64,000 nucleotides of DNA from Dehalobacter sp. (GCA_023667845.1 JAMPIU010000095.1:103863-167862); one strand, 5' to 3'; numbered from the stretch's first letter, positions 15,718-24,909 are shown. Notes: generated by a model not told the origin, from the sequence alone. Translations and numbers: made by a program.

Positions 15718-16542
15718 ATGAAAAAAATGATTCCAGATTTTAAAAAGATGAGCGAACAGGAAAAAAAGATTACGATGCTGACAGCCTATGATTTTCCGAC
15801 GGCACGAATCGTGGAAAAAGCCGGCGTCGATGTAATCCTTGTGGGTGATTCGCTTGGGATGGTCATCTTAGGATATGACTCAACCGTTCCAGTGACAATG
15901 GAGGATATGCTGCATCATGCCAAAGCTGTCCGCCGGGGTGCTCCAAGTACTTTCATGATTGTGGATATGCCTTATCTGACCTATGCGAGGCCTGAAGATG
16001 CGTTGCGCAATGCCGGAAGGCTGATGCAGGAGGGTGGAGCCGACGCTGTTAAACTCGAGGGCGGGGAGGAATACCGCGAGATTATCAGCTTTCTGACCAA
16101 AGCCGGGATTCCTGTTGTCGGACACATTGGTTTGACGCCTCAAACCGCCGGCCTGCTGGGCGGATATAAAGTCCAGGGAACAGAAATACACAGCGCTTCC
16201 AAACTTTTGCGTGATGCCGGAATTCTGGCTCAAGCCGGTGTTTTTATGCTGGTCCTGGAAGCAATACCGGCGCTACTCGCGGCAAAGATCACACAGTCGA
16301 TATCCGTACCGACCATTGGCATTGGTGCCGGAAATCAATGCGACGGCCAGGTCCTGGTTATTCATGACATGATTGGCGCTTCGGACAAGACTGTACCGAC
16401 TTTCGTCAAACAATACGCAATGATTGAATCCCTGATCGTTGATGCTGTGCAAAAATATTGCGCGGAAGTCAAAGACACCGCGTTTCCTTCCGACAAACAT
16501 TCTTTTTCCATGAAGGAAGAGGTTTTAAACAAGCTGACCTGA
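15718..16542 (+). CDS. panB: 3-methyl-2-oxobutanoate hydroxymethyltransferase
   Basis: 274 residues. First committed step of pantothenate synthesis: transfers a hydroxymethyl group from methylene-tetrahydrofolate to 2-oxoisovalerate, giving ketopantoate. Motifs: MLTAYDFPTARIVEKAGVD, the VGDSLGMV metal-binding aspartate, DMPYLTYA, KLEGG and GHIGLTPQ, then VPTIGIGAGNQCDGQVLVIHDMIG. Length and fold are those of the (beta/alpha)8 PanB decamer. panC and panD, normally adjacent in Firmicutes, are missing from this window, so the gene is orphaned here. Ribosome site AGGGAGAAGG precedes the ATG. Confidence 0.96.
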   Translation: MKKMIPDFKKMSEQEKKITMLTAYDFPTARIVEKAGVDVILVGDSLGMVILGYDSTVPVTMEDMLHHAKAVRRGAPSTFMIVDMPYLTYARPEDALRNAGRLMQEGGADAVKLEGGEEYREIISFLTKAGIPVVGHIGLTPQTAGLLGGYKVQGTEIHSASKLLRDAGILAQAGVFMLVLEAIPALLAAKITQSISVPTIGIGAGNQCDGQVLVIHDMIGASDKTVPTFVKQYAMIESLIVDAVQKYCAEVKDTAFPSDKHSFSMKEEVLNKLT

Positions 16543-16706
16543 CAGACAAATAATTTATTAATTTTTCGAAATAGTTTTAGCAGGCTTAATATTATTTTTA
16601 AAAAATTAATATATTTTTACAATTTAAGTGAAAATAATCATTAATTTATGATATAATACAATAAACTATTTGGTTGTTTTATTTTTGCTTGGAAGGATGA
16701 ATAACA

Positions 16707-17141
16707 TTGAAGCTGAAAGATAAGACGTACAATAAGTTCTTGGAGTTTTTTGAGAAGGTGTCCAAGAAACATGAAGAAGATCAGTTTGAGATTGCCTATT
16801 CCGAAATACAACGTGAGACAGGCGTGGCAAGTATTACCCTGAAAAAAGCGCTGAAGGTGCTGGAAGACGACAAGATTATTGAAATCAATCAGGGCAGAAA
16901 TACCCGATATGGCAAGATCAGGTATCTAAATAAATTGAATGCCAATTCAAAAGATCCCGCTAATAGAACAAGAACGCTTGCTTTAGTGGATGATGGAACG
17001 GTGAATCCAGGGACACTGCATCAAATCAAGAATATGTCCAGTCTCGTCGAACAGCTGCGGCAGAGGGTACGTACCCAGGAGATGACGATTTCTGTGATTT
17101 TGGACAGACTTGCTGATTTGGAAGATAGAGTGCATCGCTAA
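16707..17141 (+). CDS. winged-helix DNA-binding protein, unknown regulator
   Basis: 144 residues from a TTG start (GGAAGGATGA upstream). Residues ~5-75 read as a winged HTH: YSEIQRETGVASITLKKALKVLEDDKIIEINQGRNTRYGKIRYL, with the recognition helix VASITLKKALKVL and a wing NQGRNTRYG. A disordered linker leads to a C-terminal coiled coil (LVEQLRQRVRTQEMTISVILDRLADLEDRV) likely used to oligomerise. This build recalls RsfA-like or RacA-like chromosome-binding regulators of Firmicutes, but I make no family assignment. The promoter region is AT-rich with a TATAAT near 16650. Role unknown. Confidence 0.65.
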   Translation: MKLKDKTYNKFLEFFEKVSKKHEEDQFEIAYSEIQRETGVASITLKKALKVLEDDKIIEINQGRNTRYGKIRYLNKLNANSKDPANRTRTLALVDDGTVNPGTLHQIKNMSSLVEQLRQRVRTQEMTISVILDRLADLEDRVHR

Positions 17142-17193
17142 AACATAATTGGTTTTCCAGTTGTTTCTAGAGGATTTTTCTTCACCCCGGTGT

Positions 17194-17405
17194 TATAATA
17201 GCTATGATGCTGCTCTGTTTGTATGGACTATCATGGTTTTGATCCTATTTTTTTCTCGGGAACTGAGTAGTGGCAGGTCGTGTACATCATGCTTTGCAAA
17301 AAGAAGATGGAAAGATCTGTCTAGGTACCCACCTGCATGTGCAGGGTCAGAAAACCAGATGTCTAACGGCAAAGCGGGAAGAGGATGTCCAACGGACATC
17401 CTCTT
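17194..17405 (+). ncRNA. ssrS: probable 6S RNA with promoter and terminator
   Basis: There is no gene between 17142 and 17425. TATAAT at 17194-17199 predicts a start near 17206, and a perfect terminator (17380-17406) ends a ~200-nt transcript, the usual 6S length. The two halves can pair as one long hairpin: TGGAC/GTCTA, TGGTTTT/AAAACCA and GATCCT/AGGGTC form the closing helices (17223-17245 with ~17345-17370), then comes a large bubble (17246-17272, holding a small CTC...GAG hairpin), then an inner stem GCAGGT/ACCTGC and GTAC/GTAC. This closing stem, open bubble, terminal stem order is that of 6S RNA, which binds the sigma-A holoenzyme by mimicking an open promoter. No covariance search was possible. 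Confidence 0.6.
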
Positions 17406-17406
17406 T
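17380..17406 (+). terminator. perfect terminator hairpin ending the 6S-like RNA
   Basis: AGAGGATGTCC (17380-17390) and GGACATCCTCT (17394-17404) form an 11-bp stem with a 3-nt loop, followed by TTTAAAATTT. The next ribosome site is at 17416-17420. Confidence 0.8.
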
Positions 17407-17425
17407 AAAATTTATGAGGAATTCT

Positions 17426-19510
17426 ATGGAGGAGAAAGTGTCTAATTCTAAATTTCTGGCTATAATTCCGTTAATGGTTTTAATATTGTTTGAGACGGTC
17501 TCACGCGGAAGTTTCGTCCATACACTGGTCTGGGTAGTATGCCAACCGAATCAATTTATTGCCACGTATGCTATTCTGTTTGGACTGATTAATGCTTTTT
17601 ATCTTTTGCCCCGGCGTTTGTACCTGTCCATTGCAGTAGTCATTCTAACCGGCCTTTCCTTTATTGCGCTGGTCAGCAGGGAAAAACTACTCCTAAGAGG
17701 AGAGCCTTTGCTGCCCTGGGATTTAAACCTTGGGAAGGAAGCCGCGAATATTTCCCAGAGCTTTCAGGATCTGCCGATCGCTTTTATGTTGGGACTCGTG
17801 ATTTTGCTCATCGCTGCGATCATCCTGATCATTCGTTACATACCAAGAGAAGAGTACCTTTCGGCTCAAAAAGTCCCCATTGCGGTACTGTCTTTTCTCT
17901 TGCTGTTTAATCTGGTTGCCCATACTTCTATGCAAAAGACCTTCAACTGCCGGCTTGTAAACTGGAGCCAGCAGTCCAATTACGAAGAAAATGGCTTGAT
18001 TATAGGCTTTATGATGAATTATAAAGCCTATTCGGATAATGCTCCGGCTTCTTACCAAAAAGAAGAAATTGAAAAGATCATTGCTCAGACCAAAACTGAT
18101 TACACGGTTGATCCGGATTTTACCCCAAATGTCATCTTTGTGCAAAGTGAGGCTTTCTGGGATCCGACGCTGATGAAAGAAGTAAGCTTCAGTGAAGATC
18201 CAATTCCGTATTTTCATTATCTGCAAAAAAATTATTCAGGCGGAAAGATAGTTGTTCCTGTCTTTGCCGGAGGAACGGTGAATACAGAGTTTGAAGTTCT
18301 AACAGGGTATTCCTGCCAGTTTCTCCCGGCAGGGATCATTCCGTATGTCCAGTACGCAACCAGGGATATGGATGCTCTGCCCGCAATTTACAAAAAGCAG
18401 GGCTATGAGGCTACGGCAATTCATACTTACCATAACTGGTTTTACCGCCGCAATATTGTTTTCGAAGAGATGGGATTTGACAAATTTATCAGCAAGGAAT
18501 TTTTTACAGATCCGGAGAAGAAAGGAACTTATATCCGTGATACGGAGCTTACGAAGAAGATTCTGCAGCAGCTTGGACAGAATGATAAACCCGATTTTAT
18601 CTATGCGATTTCTATGGAGGCTCATGGACCTTATGCGGAAAAACCTAATGCCGGAAATACGATTCAGGTTCAGGGCGACTTTTCAGCTAAAAATAAAATA
18701 CTTCTGGAGAATTACGTCAATACGATTTCTGACGTCGATCAGTCCCTGAAAGCATTGATTGAAGGTCTAAATAAGATTGATGAACCAACGATCGTTGTTT
18801 TTTATGGAGACCATTTGCCTTTGCTCGGCAATAGTTCCGAAGTGTATAAAGAAGCTGACTTTTTTCAGGATGGAGGAAGTTACAGCGATTATTTAAACAA
18901 ATATACGGTGCCATTTGTTATCTGGGACAATTTTTCTACCCAGAAAGATAAAAATATTTGCATTTCTTCCAGCTTTTTGGGGCCATATATTCTGGAAAAA
19001 AGCAAAAAAGAAGGAAATACGCTGATGGATTTCCTCTATTCCTTATATGAAAAAGGGTCGGACGTGATGGCCGCCGCGCAATATCAGAAGAATGAAAAAA
19101 TCACCGAAGCAGAATCCGCGGACTATGAAATGCTGCAATATGATTCCCTGATTGGCAATGCGTATGTCTATGAGCTTAAACCACAGGATAAACCTGTTCA
19201 GAATGCTTTGTACCTGCTTGGAGAACGTTTTCCCAAGATCGAAAAGGTCCTTCGTCTGAGTGGAAATGTGATTCAGGTTCAAGGGGAAAACTTCCTGCCG
19301 GATTATCAGATTTATATTGATGATACCCTGGTTAAAACGAAGTACGTAAGTAATACTGTCTTAACAGCCGTCTTGCCGAAATCAATCCAGAATGAGACTG
19401 AGCCTGTCAGCCTTCTTTTAAAGATGATCGACAGCCTCAATAATGTTATTTCGGAATCAAATACGTATTCATTCTCGTGTACGGATGGCGCCTCCATCGA
19501 TGATAAATAA
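17426..19510 (+). CDS. LtaS-like membrane sulfatase-fold phosphoglycerol transferase (copy 1)
   Basis: 694 residues from ATG 17426 (TGAGGA upstream). About five membrane helices in residues ~10-215, then an extracellular alkaline-phosphatase-superfamily domain: metal/catalytic motifs VIFVQSEAFWDP, VFAGGTVNTEFEVLTG (the threonine matches the LtaS nucleophile), HTYHNWFYRRN and VVFYGDHLPLLG. These residues fit lipoteichoic acid synthase-type enzymes that move glycerol phosphate from phosphatidylglycerol onto a polymer. After the catalytic domain there is an extra ~90-residue C-terminal part ending in a strand-rich IPT/TIG-like segment (NVIQVQGENFLPDYQIYIDDTLV), not usual in LtaS. It could make a teichoic-like or other glycerol-phosphate polymer. 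A second, closer-to-standard paralogue is at 53006-54943. Confidence 0.85.
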   Translation: MEEKVSNSKFLAIIPLMVLILFETVSRGSFVHTLVWVVCQPNQFIATYAILFGLINAFYLLPRRLYLSIAVVILTGLSFIALVSREKLLLRGEPLLPWDLNLGKEAANISQSFQDLPIAFMLGLVILLIAAIILIIRYIPREEYLSAQKVPIAVLSFLLLFNLVAHTSMQKTFNCRLVNWSQQSNYEENGLIIGFMMNYKAYSDNAPASYQKEEIEKIIAQTKTDYTVDPDFTPNVIFVQSEAFWDPTLMKEVSFSEDPIPYFHYLQKNYSGGKIVVPVFAGGTVNTEFEVLTGYSCQFLPAGIIPYVQYATRDMDALPAIYKKQGYEATAIHTYHNWFYRRNIVFEEMGFDKFISKEFFTDPEKKGTYIRDTELTKKILQQLGQNDKPDFIYAISMEAHGPYAEKPNAGNTIQVQGDFSAKNKILLENYVNTISDVDQSLKALIEGLNKIDEPTIVVFYGDHLPLLGNSSEVYKEADFFQDGGSYSDYLNKYTVPFVIWDNFSTQKDKNICISSSFLGPYILEKSKKEGNTLMDFLYSLYEKGSDVMAAAQYQKNEKITEAESADYEMLQYDSLIGNAYVYELKPQDKPVQNALYLLGERFPKIEKVLRLSGNVIQVQGENFLPDYQIYIDDTLVKTKYVSNTVLTAVLPKSIQNETEPVSLLLKMIDSLNNVISESNTYSFSCTDGASIDDK

Positions 19511-19513
19511 GCG

Positions 19514-19533
19514 CGGCCATCCATTACGGAGAT
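19514..19533. repeat. solitary end of the element A repeat
   Basis: A 20-bp string starting CGGCCATCCATTACGG is identical to 5505-5525, the right end of element A. It begins four bases after the stop codon of the LtaS-like gene. No partner inverted repeat is found nearby. Confidence 0.7.
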
Positions 19534-19560
19534 TAAACCCAAAGCTAATGTATTTGCGTT

Positions 19561-20595
19561 TTATGGTGTACTATTGGCCCATTCTTCATCAAACAGCGCT
19601 GCAACTTTTTTGGCGACAGCAGGGGAAGGGATAGTCAAAGAACCTTCGTGATTAATAACAAAAGAAGGATATGTCCAGGCAGAATTGGAAACAAACAGCG
19701 TTGTCTGATCAAAAATACCGAAATTCGCACCCATCGCTTTTTTGTCAGGATGATTGTAATAGCGCAATTCGATCTGGGCGTCCTTTAATTCCTGAATAGC
19801 ATCGGGCGAGGTAATTGCACTGGAAAGGCTGACGATCACTTTCACGTTACAGCCTCTTTTTTTTGCCTCCAACAGGGCATCGATTATATCGTCTTTACTC
19901 AGTTGTTCGGTTTCTATTAAGACCTCAGACGCAGCAGCGTTGATTAAATTAAGAAGCTGCTGTTTAACATTGACAGCAATGGCAAAGGTAATATTGTCTT
20001 CTGGTAATTTGGAAGTATCCGGTAAATCAAGCGACAGTGTTGTCGTATAGTTCCAGTCTTTGCCGAAGGATTTGTCCATGACACCGACAGAGTCTCCGGA
20101 TAGTTTTACAGCCATGCTGTGCGCATCGAAGCCTTTGGCGGTCCAGTCCTTTCCGTAAAAAACAGCCGTTTTGTGATCAACAACCATATAGCGTACTGTC
20201 TGGTACTGTCCTTTCTCAGCAGGATAGTACTGGACCGATATGTTTTCATTTTTTAGTGCTTTGATGGTTGAGGTATTATCTCTCTGCCATTGATCGAGCA
20301 GCAGTCTTACTTCGATGCCCGAATGCGCTTTTGTAATCAGTAAATTAATGATTTCCTGATCATTCAGACTGGACAGCTCGATATAAATGGATTGTTTGGC
20401 CTGATTGATTACATTCAAAGTTAGCGGACGGATAGCGGCTCCGTCTAGGTAAAGCGCACCAGCTGGCAAGTTTGATACTGGATTGGACTCATCATCAGCG
20501 GAAAACGAGAATATTTTGCTGCATCCGGACATCGTTGGGACAGATATCACGATGATCATCAGGATGATCAGGAAGGGTACTTTTGCTTTGGACAA
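19561..20595 (-). CDS. PLD-like lipoprotein with degenerate HKD motifs
   Basis: 344 residues from a TTG at 20595 (GAGG upstream on the minus strand); a longer reading from 20688 is possible. A lipoprotein signal (VPFLIILMIIVISVPTMSGC) ends in the lipobox MSGC, so it should be anchored outside the membrane. The rest has two phospholipase-D-like halves: first a half with INQAKQSIYIELSSLND and MVVDHKTAVFYGKDW, second with AAASEVLIETEQLS and FGIFDQTTLFVSNSAW. Catalytic HxK(x4)D motifs are only partly kept: HxK in DHKTAV without the clear aspartate, and the second half lacks the histidine. It may bind lipid or nucleic acid without cleaving it. Role unknown. Confidence 0.75.
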   Translation of the reverse strand: MSKAKVPFLIILMIIVISVPTMSGCSKIFSFSADDESNPVSNLPAGALYLDGAAIRPLTLNVINQAKQSIYIELSSLNDQEIINLLITKAHSGIEVRLLLDQWQRDNTSTIKALKNENISVQYYPAEKGQYQTVRYMVVDHKTAVFYGKDWTAKGFDAHSMAVKLSGDSVGVMDKSFGKDWNYTTTLSLDLPDTSKLPEDNITFAIAVNVKQQLLNLINAAASEVLIETEQLSKDDIIDALLEAKKRGCNVKVIVSLSSAITSPDAIQELKDAQIELRYYNHPDKKAMGANFGIFDQTTLFVSNSAWTYPSFVINHEGSLTIPSPAVAKKVAALFDEEWANSTP

Positions 20596-20778
20596 AATAT
20601 CAGCCTCTTTACCAATAAATTGAGCTTTGGCAACTCTTCTCTTATTATACATATTTTTAGAGATAAATAACGAAAAAAATAGTTCCAATTGGAAAAATAT
20701 CTGATTGAAAGGCTATTTGATGAGCGGTTCTCCAGCCAAATAAAAGGTAAATCATGGAAAGAGGAAGAATAACTATCC

Positions 20779-20828
20779 AGTACCATGTTAACCTGAATCT
20801 ACAATAATTTTAAGGTTAACAAGGCACT
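20779..20828. repeat. short inverted-repeat element, AGTACC family (copy 3)
   Basis: AGTACCATGTTAACCT (20779-20794) and AGGTTAACAAGGCACT (20813-20828) are inverted at 14 of 16 positions, spanning 50 bp, between the divergent PLD-like and TPR genes. Confidence 0.6.
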
Positions 20829-20869
20829 CACTCGTCTTTAAAGAAGATTTTATATTTAGGGGTGTTGAT

Positions 20870-22018
20870 ATGGGAAACCGCTTGCGTCTCAAGACAAAAA
20901 TGCAGATCAATTGGCTGCTTTTCATGGGTGAAGAACAGCAGGCTCTAGAAATCCTGTTTGGAATCTTAAACACAGAAAATATCTCCGATGCCCTGTATCT
21001 GGCAGAAGTGAAAACACTGATTAATCATAAGGTTTTCAAGGAAGCTCAGGCCTATTTGGAAGCAGCAATCATCTATAGCGAAGAGCCCGGACAGCTGGCC
21101 GAAGTGCATTTTTTACTAGCCCGCTGCTGTCATGGACAGGGCTTTGTCAATGATGCTTTGATTCATCTCGAAAATGCGCTTCAGCTGGAAGCGAACAGTA
21201 CGTACTGGAATCTGCAGACGGATTGTTATCTCGAACTTGGGGAATGGCAGGAAGCTATTAATTGTCTGGATAAGTCTCTGCGTTCCTCACCTGGAGATGC
21301 CGATATCCTTTTTCGACTTGGCAGCATCTATCAGTTCCAGGGGCAGTACAGGGAAGCTTTAAACTGTTTCAGCGGCTGCTGTAAAGTGAAGCCGTATCAG
21401 CCGGAATACTGGGAAATGAAAGCTGAGATGCAGCTGAAAATGAATCAGACCGAGGATGCGGTCGAATCTTTCCATAAAGCGATCAAATGCGGGGGGCATT
21501 TCAGCCTGATGTCCAGGCTGGCCTACTGCTATGCGCAGACCGGCCAGCAGAGCAAAGCCCGGAAGCTGTTCCAGAAAGTATTAAAACATGACCCGGATGA
21601 TCTTGATGCCCTATGCAATCTGGCCGGCATTTACCACGAGTTCCAGCAGGACGACCAGGCTTACCGATTACTCAGAAAAGCCTATACGCTCAAGAATAAC
21701 GACACCTTGCTGCTGAATAATTTAGGCTTTATCTGTTTTCAGCTCGGAAGAACGCGCAAAGCAATTGAGTATTATCAGAATGCCCTGAAAATTGATCCGG
21801 AAGATAAAACGGTGCTCTATAATTTAAGTGTCTGCATGACTGAAAAAGGGCTGTGGGACGACGCCAAAATTATCCTGGAACGACTGGTCTCCATGGATAG
21901 CAAAAACAGCGCGGCCTGGATCCTGCTTGGAAATACGTATGAAGAAATGTCCAACACGAAGGTGGCAGTCGACTGTTACAATAAATCTTTTGGTTTAACG
22001 GTTAAAAAAGCCATTTAA
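20870..22018 (+). CDS. tetratricopeptide repeat protein
   Basis: 382 residues, ATG 20870 behind AGGGGTG. Ten or so TPR units run nearly end to end, for example QLAEVHFLLARCCHGQGFVNDALIHLENAL, DADILFRLGSIYQFQGQYREALNCF, SLMSRLAYCYAQTGQQSKARKLF and NDTLLLNNLGFICFQLGRTRKAIEYYQNALKIDPEDK. The last unit kinds match the classical 34-residue consensus with P at position 32. No signal peptide and no enzyme domain. It is probably a soluble scaffold. Cysteines are unusually frequent (RCCHGQ, SGCCK), of unknown meaning. The gene is separate from tam, with a promoter-like TACAAT at ~22061. Confidence 0.85.
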   Translation: MGNRLRLKTKMQINWLLFMGEEQQALEILFGILNTENISDALYLAEVKTLINHKVFKEAQAYLEAAIIYSEEPGQLAEVHFLLARCCHGQGFVNDALIHLENALQLEANSTYWNLQTDCYLELGEWQEAINCLDKSLRSSPGDADILFRLGSIYQFQGQYREALNCFSGCCKVKPYQPEYWEMKAEMQLKMNQTEDAVESFHKAIKCGGHFSLMSRLAYCYAQTGQQSKARKLFQKVLKHDPDDLDALCNLAGIYHEFQQDDQAYRLLRKAYTLKNNDTLLLNNLGFICFQLGRTRKAIEYYQNALKIDPEDKTVLYNLSVCMTEKGLWDDAKIILERLVSMDSKNSAAWILLGNTYEEMSNTKVAVDCYNKSFGLTVKKAI

Positions 22019-22095
22019 GATCAGACTCCCCAAAGAGGTTTCATTATCATTTATTTTCTGGTACAATTATAGAAACGTTTTTGGGGGGCATTACC

Positions 22096-22878
22096 ATGGC
22101 AGACTGGAATCCAGAGGCCTATTTAAAATTTGAGAAAGAAAGATCCAAACCGTCACGTGATTTGGTCAGCCGTATTAAGCTTGAACAGCCTGAAAACATC
22201 CTGGATGTGGGCTGCGGTCCGGGTAATAGCACCCGTGTTTTAGCGGAAAGATGGAAGAATGCGGCGATCACAGCCATTGATAATTCACATGCCATGCTTG
22301 AAATTGCCAAAGCCACAAATCCGTCAGTGCGTTGGTTATTACGGGATGCGGGACTGGACATTTCCGACCTTGGCCAGTATGACCTCATATTCTCCAATGC
22401 GGCCTTCCAATGGATTCCTGATAATGATCTTCTTATCTCCAGACTGTTTGCCATGCTGAAACCCCGCGGCATATTAGCCGTCCAAGTTCCGTTTGTCAAT
22501 GAAATGCTGATTCATCAGCTGCTTTTAGACCTCGTATCCTCTGCGAAGTGGTCCGGTTATTTTAATCACATCGCGATTTCCTATAAGGTCCATGCTCCTG
22601 AATATTATTATGATGTTCTCTGTGATTTAACACCGGAAATCGAATTATGGGAAACCAGGTATTACCATTTGATGAACAGTTATGAGGATATCCTGGATCT
22701 GTATCGAAGCACCGGGTTGAGACCCTACTTGGATTGTCTTCATGAAGACGAAAAGCAAAAAGAATTTGAGAATGATCTGATGCTGGAAATTATGAAGTAT
22801 TATTCCGGCTCGAAAGACGGTAAAATTTTATTTACCTTTGACCGTGTATTCTTTACAGCAACGCGGTGCTTTGATTAG
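22096..22878 (+). CDS. tam: trans-aconitate 2-methyltransferase family
   Basis: 260 residues from ATG 22096 (GGGGGG upstream). Class I SAM-dependent methyltransferase: motif I ILDVGCGPGNSTRVLA, acidic residue of motif II in ITAIDNSHAML, then LIFSNAAFQWIPDND and LKPRGILAVQVP. The start ADWNPEAYLKFEKERSKPSRDL and the Y-Y-x-L region match the Tam family, which methylates trans-aconitate, an inhibitor of aconitase. A broader SAM-methyltransferase role cannot be excluded. It is a single gene followed by a terminator-like hairpin at 22940-22990. Confidence 0.85.
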   Translation: MADWNPEAYLKFEKERSKPSRDLVSRIKLEQPENILDVGCGPGNSTRVLAERWKNAAITAIDNSHAMLEIAKATNPSVRWLLRDAGLDISDLGQYDLIFSNAAFQWIPDNDLLISRLFAMLKPRGILAVQVPFVNEMLIHQLLLDLVSSAKWSGYFNHIAISYKVHAPEYYYDVLCDLTPEIELWETRYYHLMNSYEDILDLYRSTGLRPYLDCLHEDEKQKEFENDLMLEIMKYYSGSKDGKILFTFDRVFFTATRCFD

Positions 22879-22939
22879 CATTGACGTTAACTTTAATTAG
22901 CAGAAAATATTTGTATTGCGCATAATATGAAGAAGATGG

Positions 22940-22990
22940 CGGGACGCATCGGAACTAAAGTTTTGTTTCGTTACGTCTCCTTATTTTTTA
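22940..22990 (+). terminator. imperfect terminator after tam
   Basis: GGGACG-at-CGGAAC (22941 on) pairs imperfectly with GTTTCGTTACGTCTCC, and TTATTTTTTAT follows (22981-22991). Confidence 0.5.
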
Positions 22991-23114
22991 TACCGTAATC
23001 TGCTGAGTGAGCATAGTCTGATTGGGGAATAACAATTTTGTCCCGTGCTGTCGTTTCTTTACTTATATCCGTAGATTTGTTAAAGTAAATTTAAAGAAAA
23101 GGAGGCTTTTTGGC

Positions 23115-23615
23115 ATGAAGTTAGTCAAGGAAAAAGACTTGCCGGGGATCGGGAAAAAGTATCAGCTGGACACCCGGTCTGGAGATAAGCTGGTTGTGAT
23201 CGTCCATGATGACGGGCGCCGGGAAATGTATCACTATTACCTCGAGGATCCGAATGAATCGATCTCGATGGTAACACTTGATGATGAAGAATCGCGTTGT
23301 ATTGCCTCTATTCTGGGCGGAATGGCCTATCGCCCCAAAGATCTGGATACTGTTGAGGTAGCCATCGGGGATATGGTACTCGAATGGTACAGGATTGAAA
23401 CGGGGGCTTATGCGATTGGCAAATCAATCGGTGAGATGCAGGTCCGGAAGCGGACCGGCGGGACGATTATTGCGATGGTGAAAAAAGACCAAAATAAAAC
23501 GATCAATCCCAATCCTGACATCGTTCTTCAGGAAGGTGCAACGATTGTCATTCTGGGAGAAAAAGAACAGGTGAAAGCTGCTAAGGGACTCCTGTTTCAC
23601 GGGAGTGTTCATTAA
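23115..23615 (+). CDS. khtT: KhtT-like regulatory subunit of K+/H+ antiporter
   Basis: 166 residues from ATG 23115 (AAAGGAGG upstream). N-terminal ~75 residues: MKLVKEKDLPGIGKKYQLDTRSGDKLVVIVHDDGRREMYHY, as in KhtT/YhaT. The C-terminal half is a TrkA-C (RCK_C) domain, EWYRIETGAYAIGKSIGEMQVRKRTGGTIIAMVKKDQ...INPNPDIVLQEGATIVILG, which binds cyclic-di-AMP in the Bacillus protein. It gates the KhtU channel-like antiporter encoded next, with a 1-nt overlap (TAATG), so the two are co-translated. khtS is absent. Protects against high pH, alkali and methylglyoxal-type stress in Bacillus; that role is inherited by homology. Confidence 0.9.
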   Translation: MKLVKEKDLPGIGKKYQLDTRSGDKLVVIVHDDGRREMYHYYLEDPNESISMVTLDDEESRCIASILGGMAYRPKDLDTVEVAIGDMVLEWYRIETGAYAIGKSIGEMQVRKRTGGTIIAMVKKDQNKTINPNPDIVLQEGATIVILGEKEQVKAAKGLLFHGSVH

Positions 23616-24832
23616 TGGAGCATTTGATACTGGAAGTTGGTCTCGCTCTGGCTTTATCGGCCGTGGCGGGGATGATCGCCGGTAAATTGCGGATTTCCAT
23701 TGTGCCTATTCTGATTATTGCGGGGATGGTTGTTGGACCTCATGCTCCTCATATTGGGGTATTTGATTTCAGGTTTATTCAGTCAGCCGCGCTCATCGAC
23801 TTCATGGGAAAGATGGGTGTTTTATTTTTACTATTCTCTCTCGGATTAGAATTCTCAATCAAACAGCTGATGGCATCGGGACCGTCGATTCTCCGCAGCG
23901 GCCTCATCTATATGCTCATCAACTTTTCTGTTGCGCTGCTGTACCCATTGCTTTTAGGTTGGCCCGTCAAAGAAATCCTGGTTGTAGCAGGGATGATGAC
24001 AATTTCGTCAAGCGCTATTGTAGCTAAAGTCATCGTAGAGTTAAAACGAGCTGCGAACGATGAGACAGAAATTATCCTAGGGCTGATGATGTTTCAGGAT
24101 GTGTTTGTGGCAATCTATTTATCCGTTGTCTCTGGTTTGGTTCTTTCCGGTTCGACTTCGACCGTTACAGTCCTGCTTACAGCAGTTGTTGCACTTGGAT
24201 TTATCGGGGCATTTCTGTTTTTGGGCCATAAGCTCGTTCCGTGGCTGAACCGCCGGCTGGATATTCCTTCGGACGAGACATTTTTACTGGTGACTTTTGC
24301 GGCGGTGACGTTGGTTGCGGGGATTTCCGAAACCCTGAATATTGCCGAGGCCATCGGAGCAATGCTACTCGGCCTAGTAATGGCGGAGACGGAGCATCGC
24401 GAGCGGATTGAACACATTATTGTTCCTTTTCGTGATTTTTTCGGCGCATTATTCTTCTTCAGTTTCGGTCTAAGCATCGATCCTTTTACGCTGGGTGGCG
24501 CTGTTTGGCCGGTCCTTGGCGCAGTACTGCTGACGCTTCTTGGCAATACGATTGCTGGATTTATAGCCGGAAGGAGAGCTCAGCTGTCTCATCGCGCTTC
24601 GCTCAGGATTGGCTTAACGATCCTGTCACGTGGTGAATTTTCGATTATACTCGCCACACTGGCCCTATCAGGAGGCTTGCTGGGAGTCCTGCAGCCGTTT
24701 TCTGCCTTGTATGTGCTTATTCTCGCCATATTGGGCCCCATACTGACCAAGGAATCCAGTCTGGTGTATAAGTTAATTGGGCCGATCCTTAAATGGCCGG
24801 AGCTGCCTGAAAAACGCAGGTTAAAACTTTAA
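23615..24832 (+). CDS. khtU: KhtU-like potassium/proton antiporter (CPA2)
   Basis: 405 residues, about twelve membrane segments, ATG 23615 overlapping the khtT stop. CPA2 features: GMVVGPHAPHIGVFDF near the N-terminus, KMGVLFLLFSLGLEFS, MMTISSSAIVAKVIVELKR, LGLMMFQDVFVAIYL (the family's Q-D ion-site pair), ETLNIAEAIGAMLLGLVMAETEHRERIE and FFFSFGLSIDPF. KhtTU expels K+ (and NH4+) in exchange for protons. The usual C-terminal RCK domain of larger CPA2 proteins is absent because khtT supplies it in trans. No terminator seen immediately after; AT-rich folE promoter follows. Confidence 0.92.
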   Translation: MEHLILEVGLALALSAVAGMIAGKLRISIVPILIIAGMVVGPHAPHIGVFDFRFIQSAALIDFMGKMGVLFLLFSLGLEFSIKQLMASGPSILRSGLIYMLINFSVALLYPLLLGWPVKEILVVAGMMTISSSAIVAKVIVELKRAANDETEIILGLMMFQDVFVAIYLSVVSGLVLSGSTSTVTVLLTAVVALGFIGAFLFLGHKLVPWLNRRLDIPSDETFLLVTFAAVTLVAGISETLNIAEAIGAMLLGLVMAETEHRERIEHIIVPFRDFFGALFFFSFGLSIDPFTLGGAVWPVLGAVLLTLLGNTIAGFIAGRRAQLSHRASLRIGLTILSRGEFSIILATLALSGGLLGVLQPFSALYVLILAILGPILTKESSLVYKLIGPILKWPELPEKRRLKL

Positions 24833-24909
24833 GTAAAATTATGATGATAAATTGTCGAGAGAATTGTGTATCTGCAGAAAATAGTAAAAAAATAATAGTA
24901 AAAAATAAT

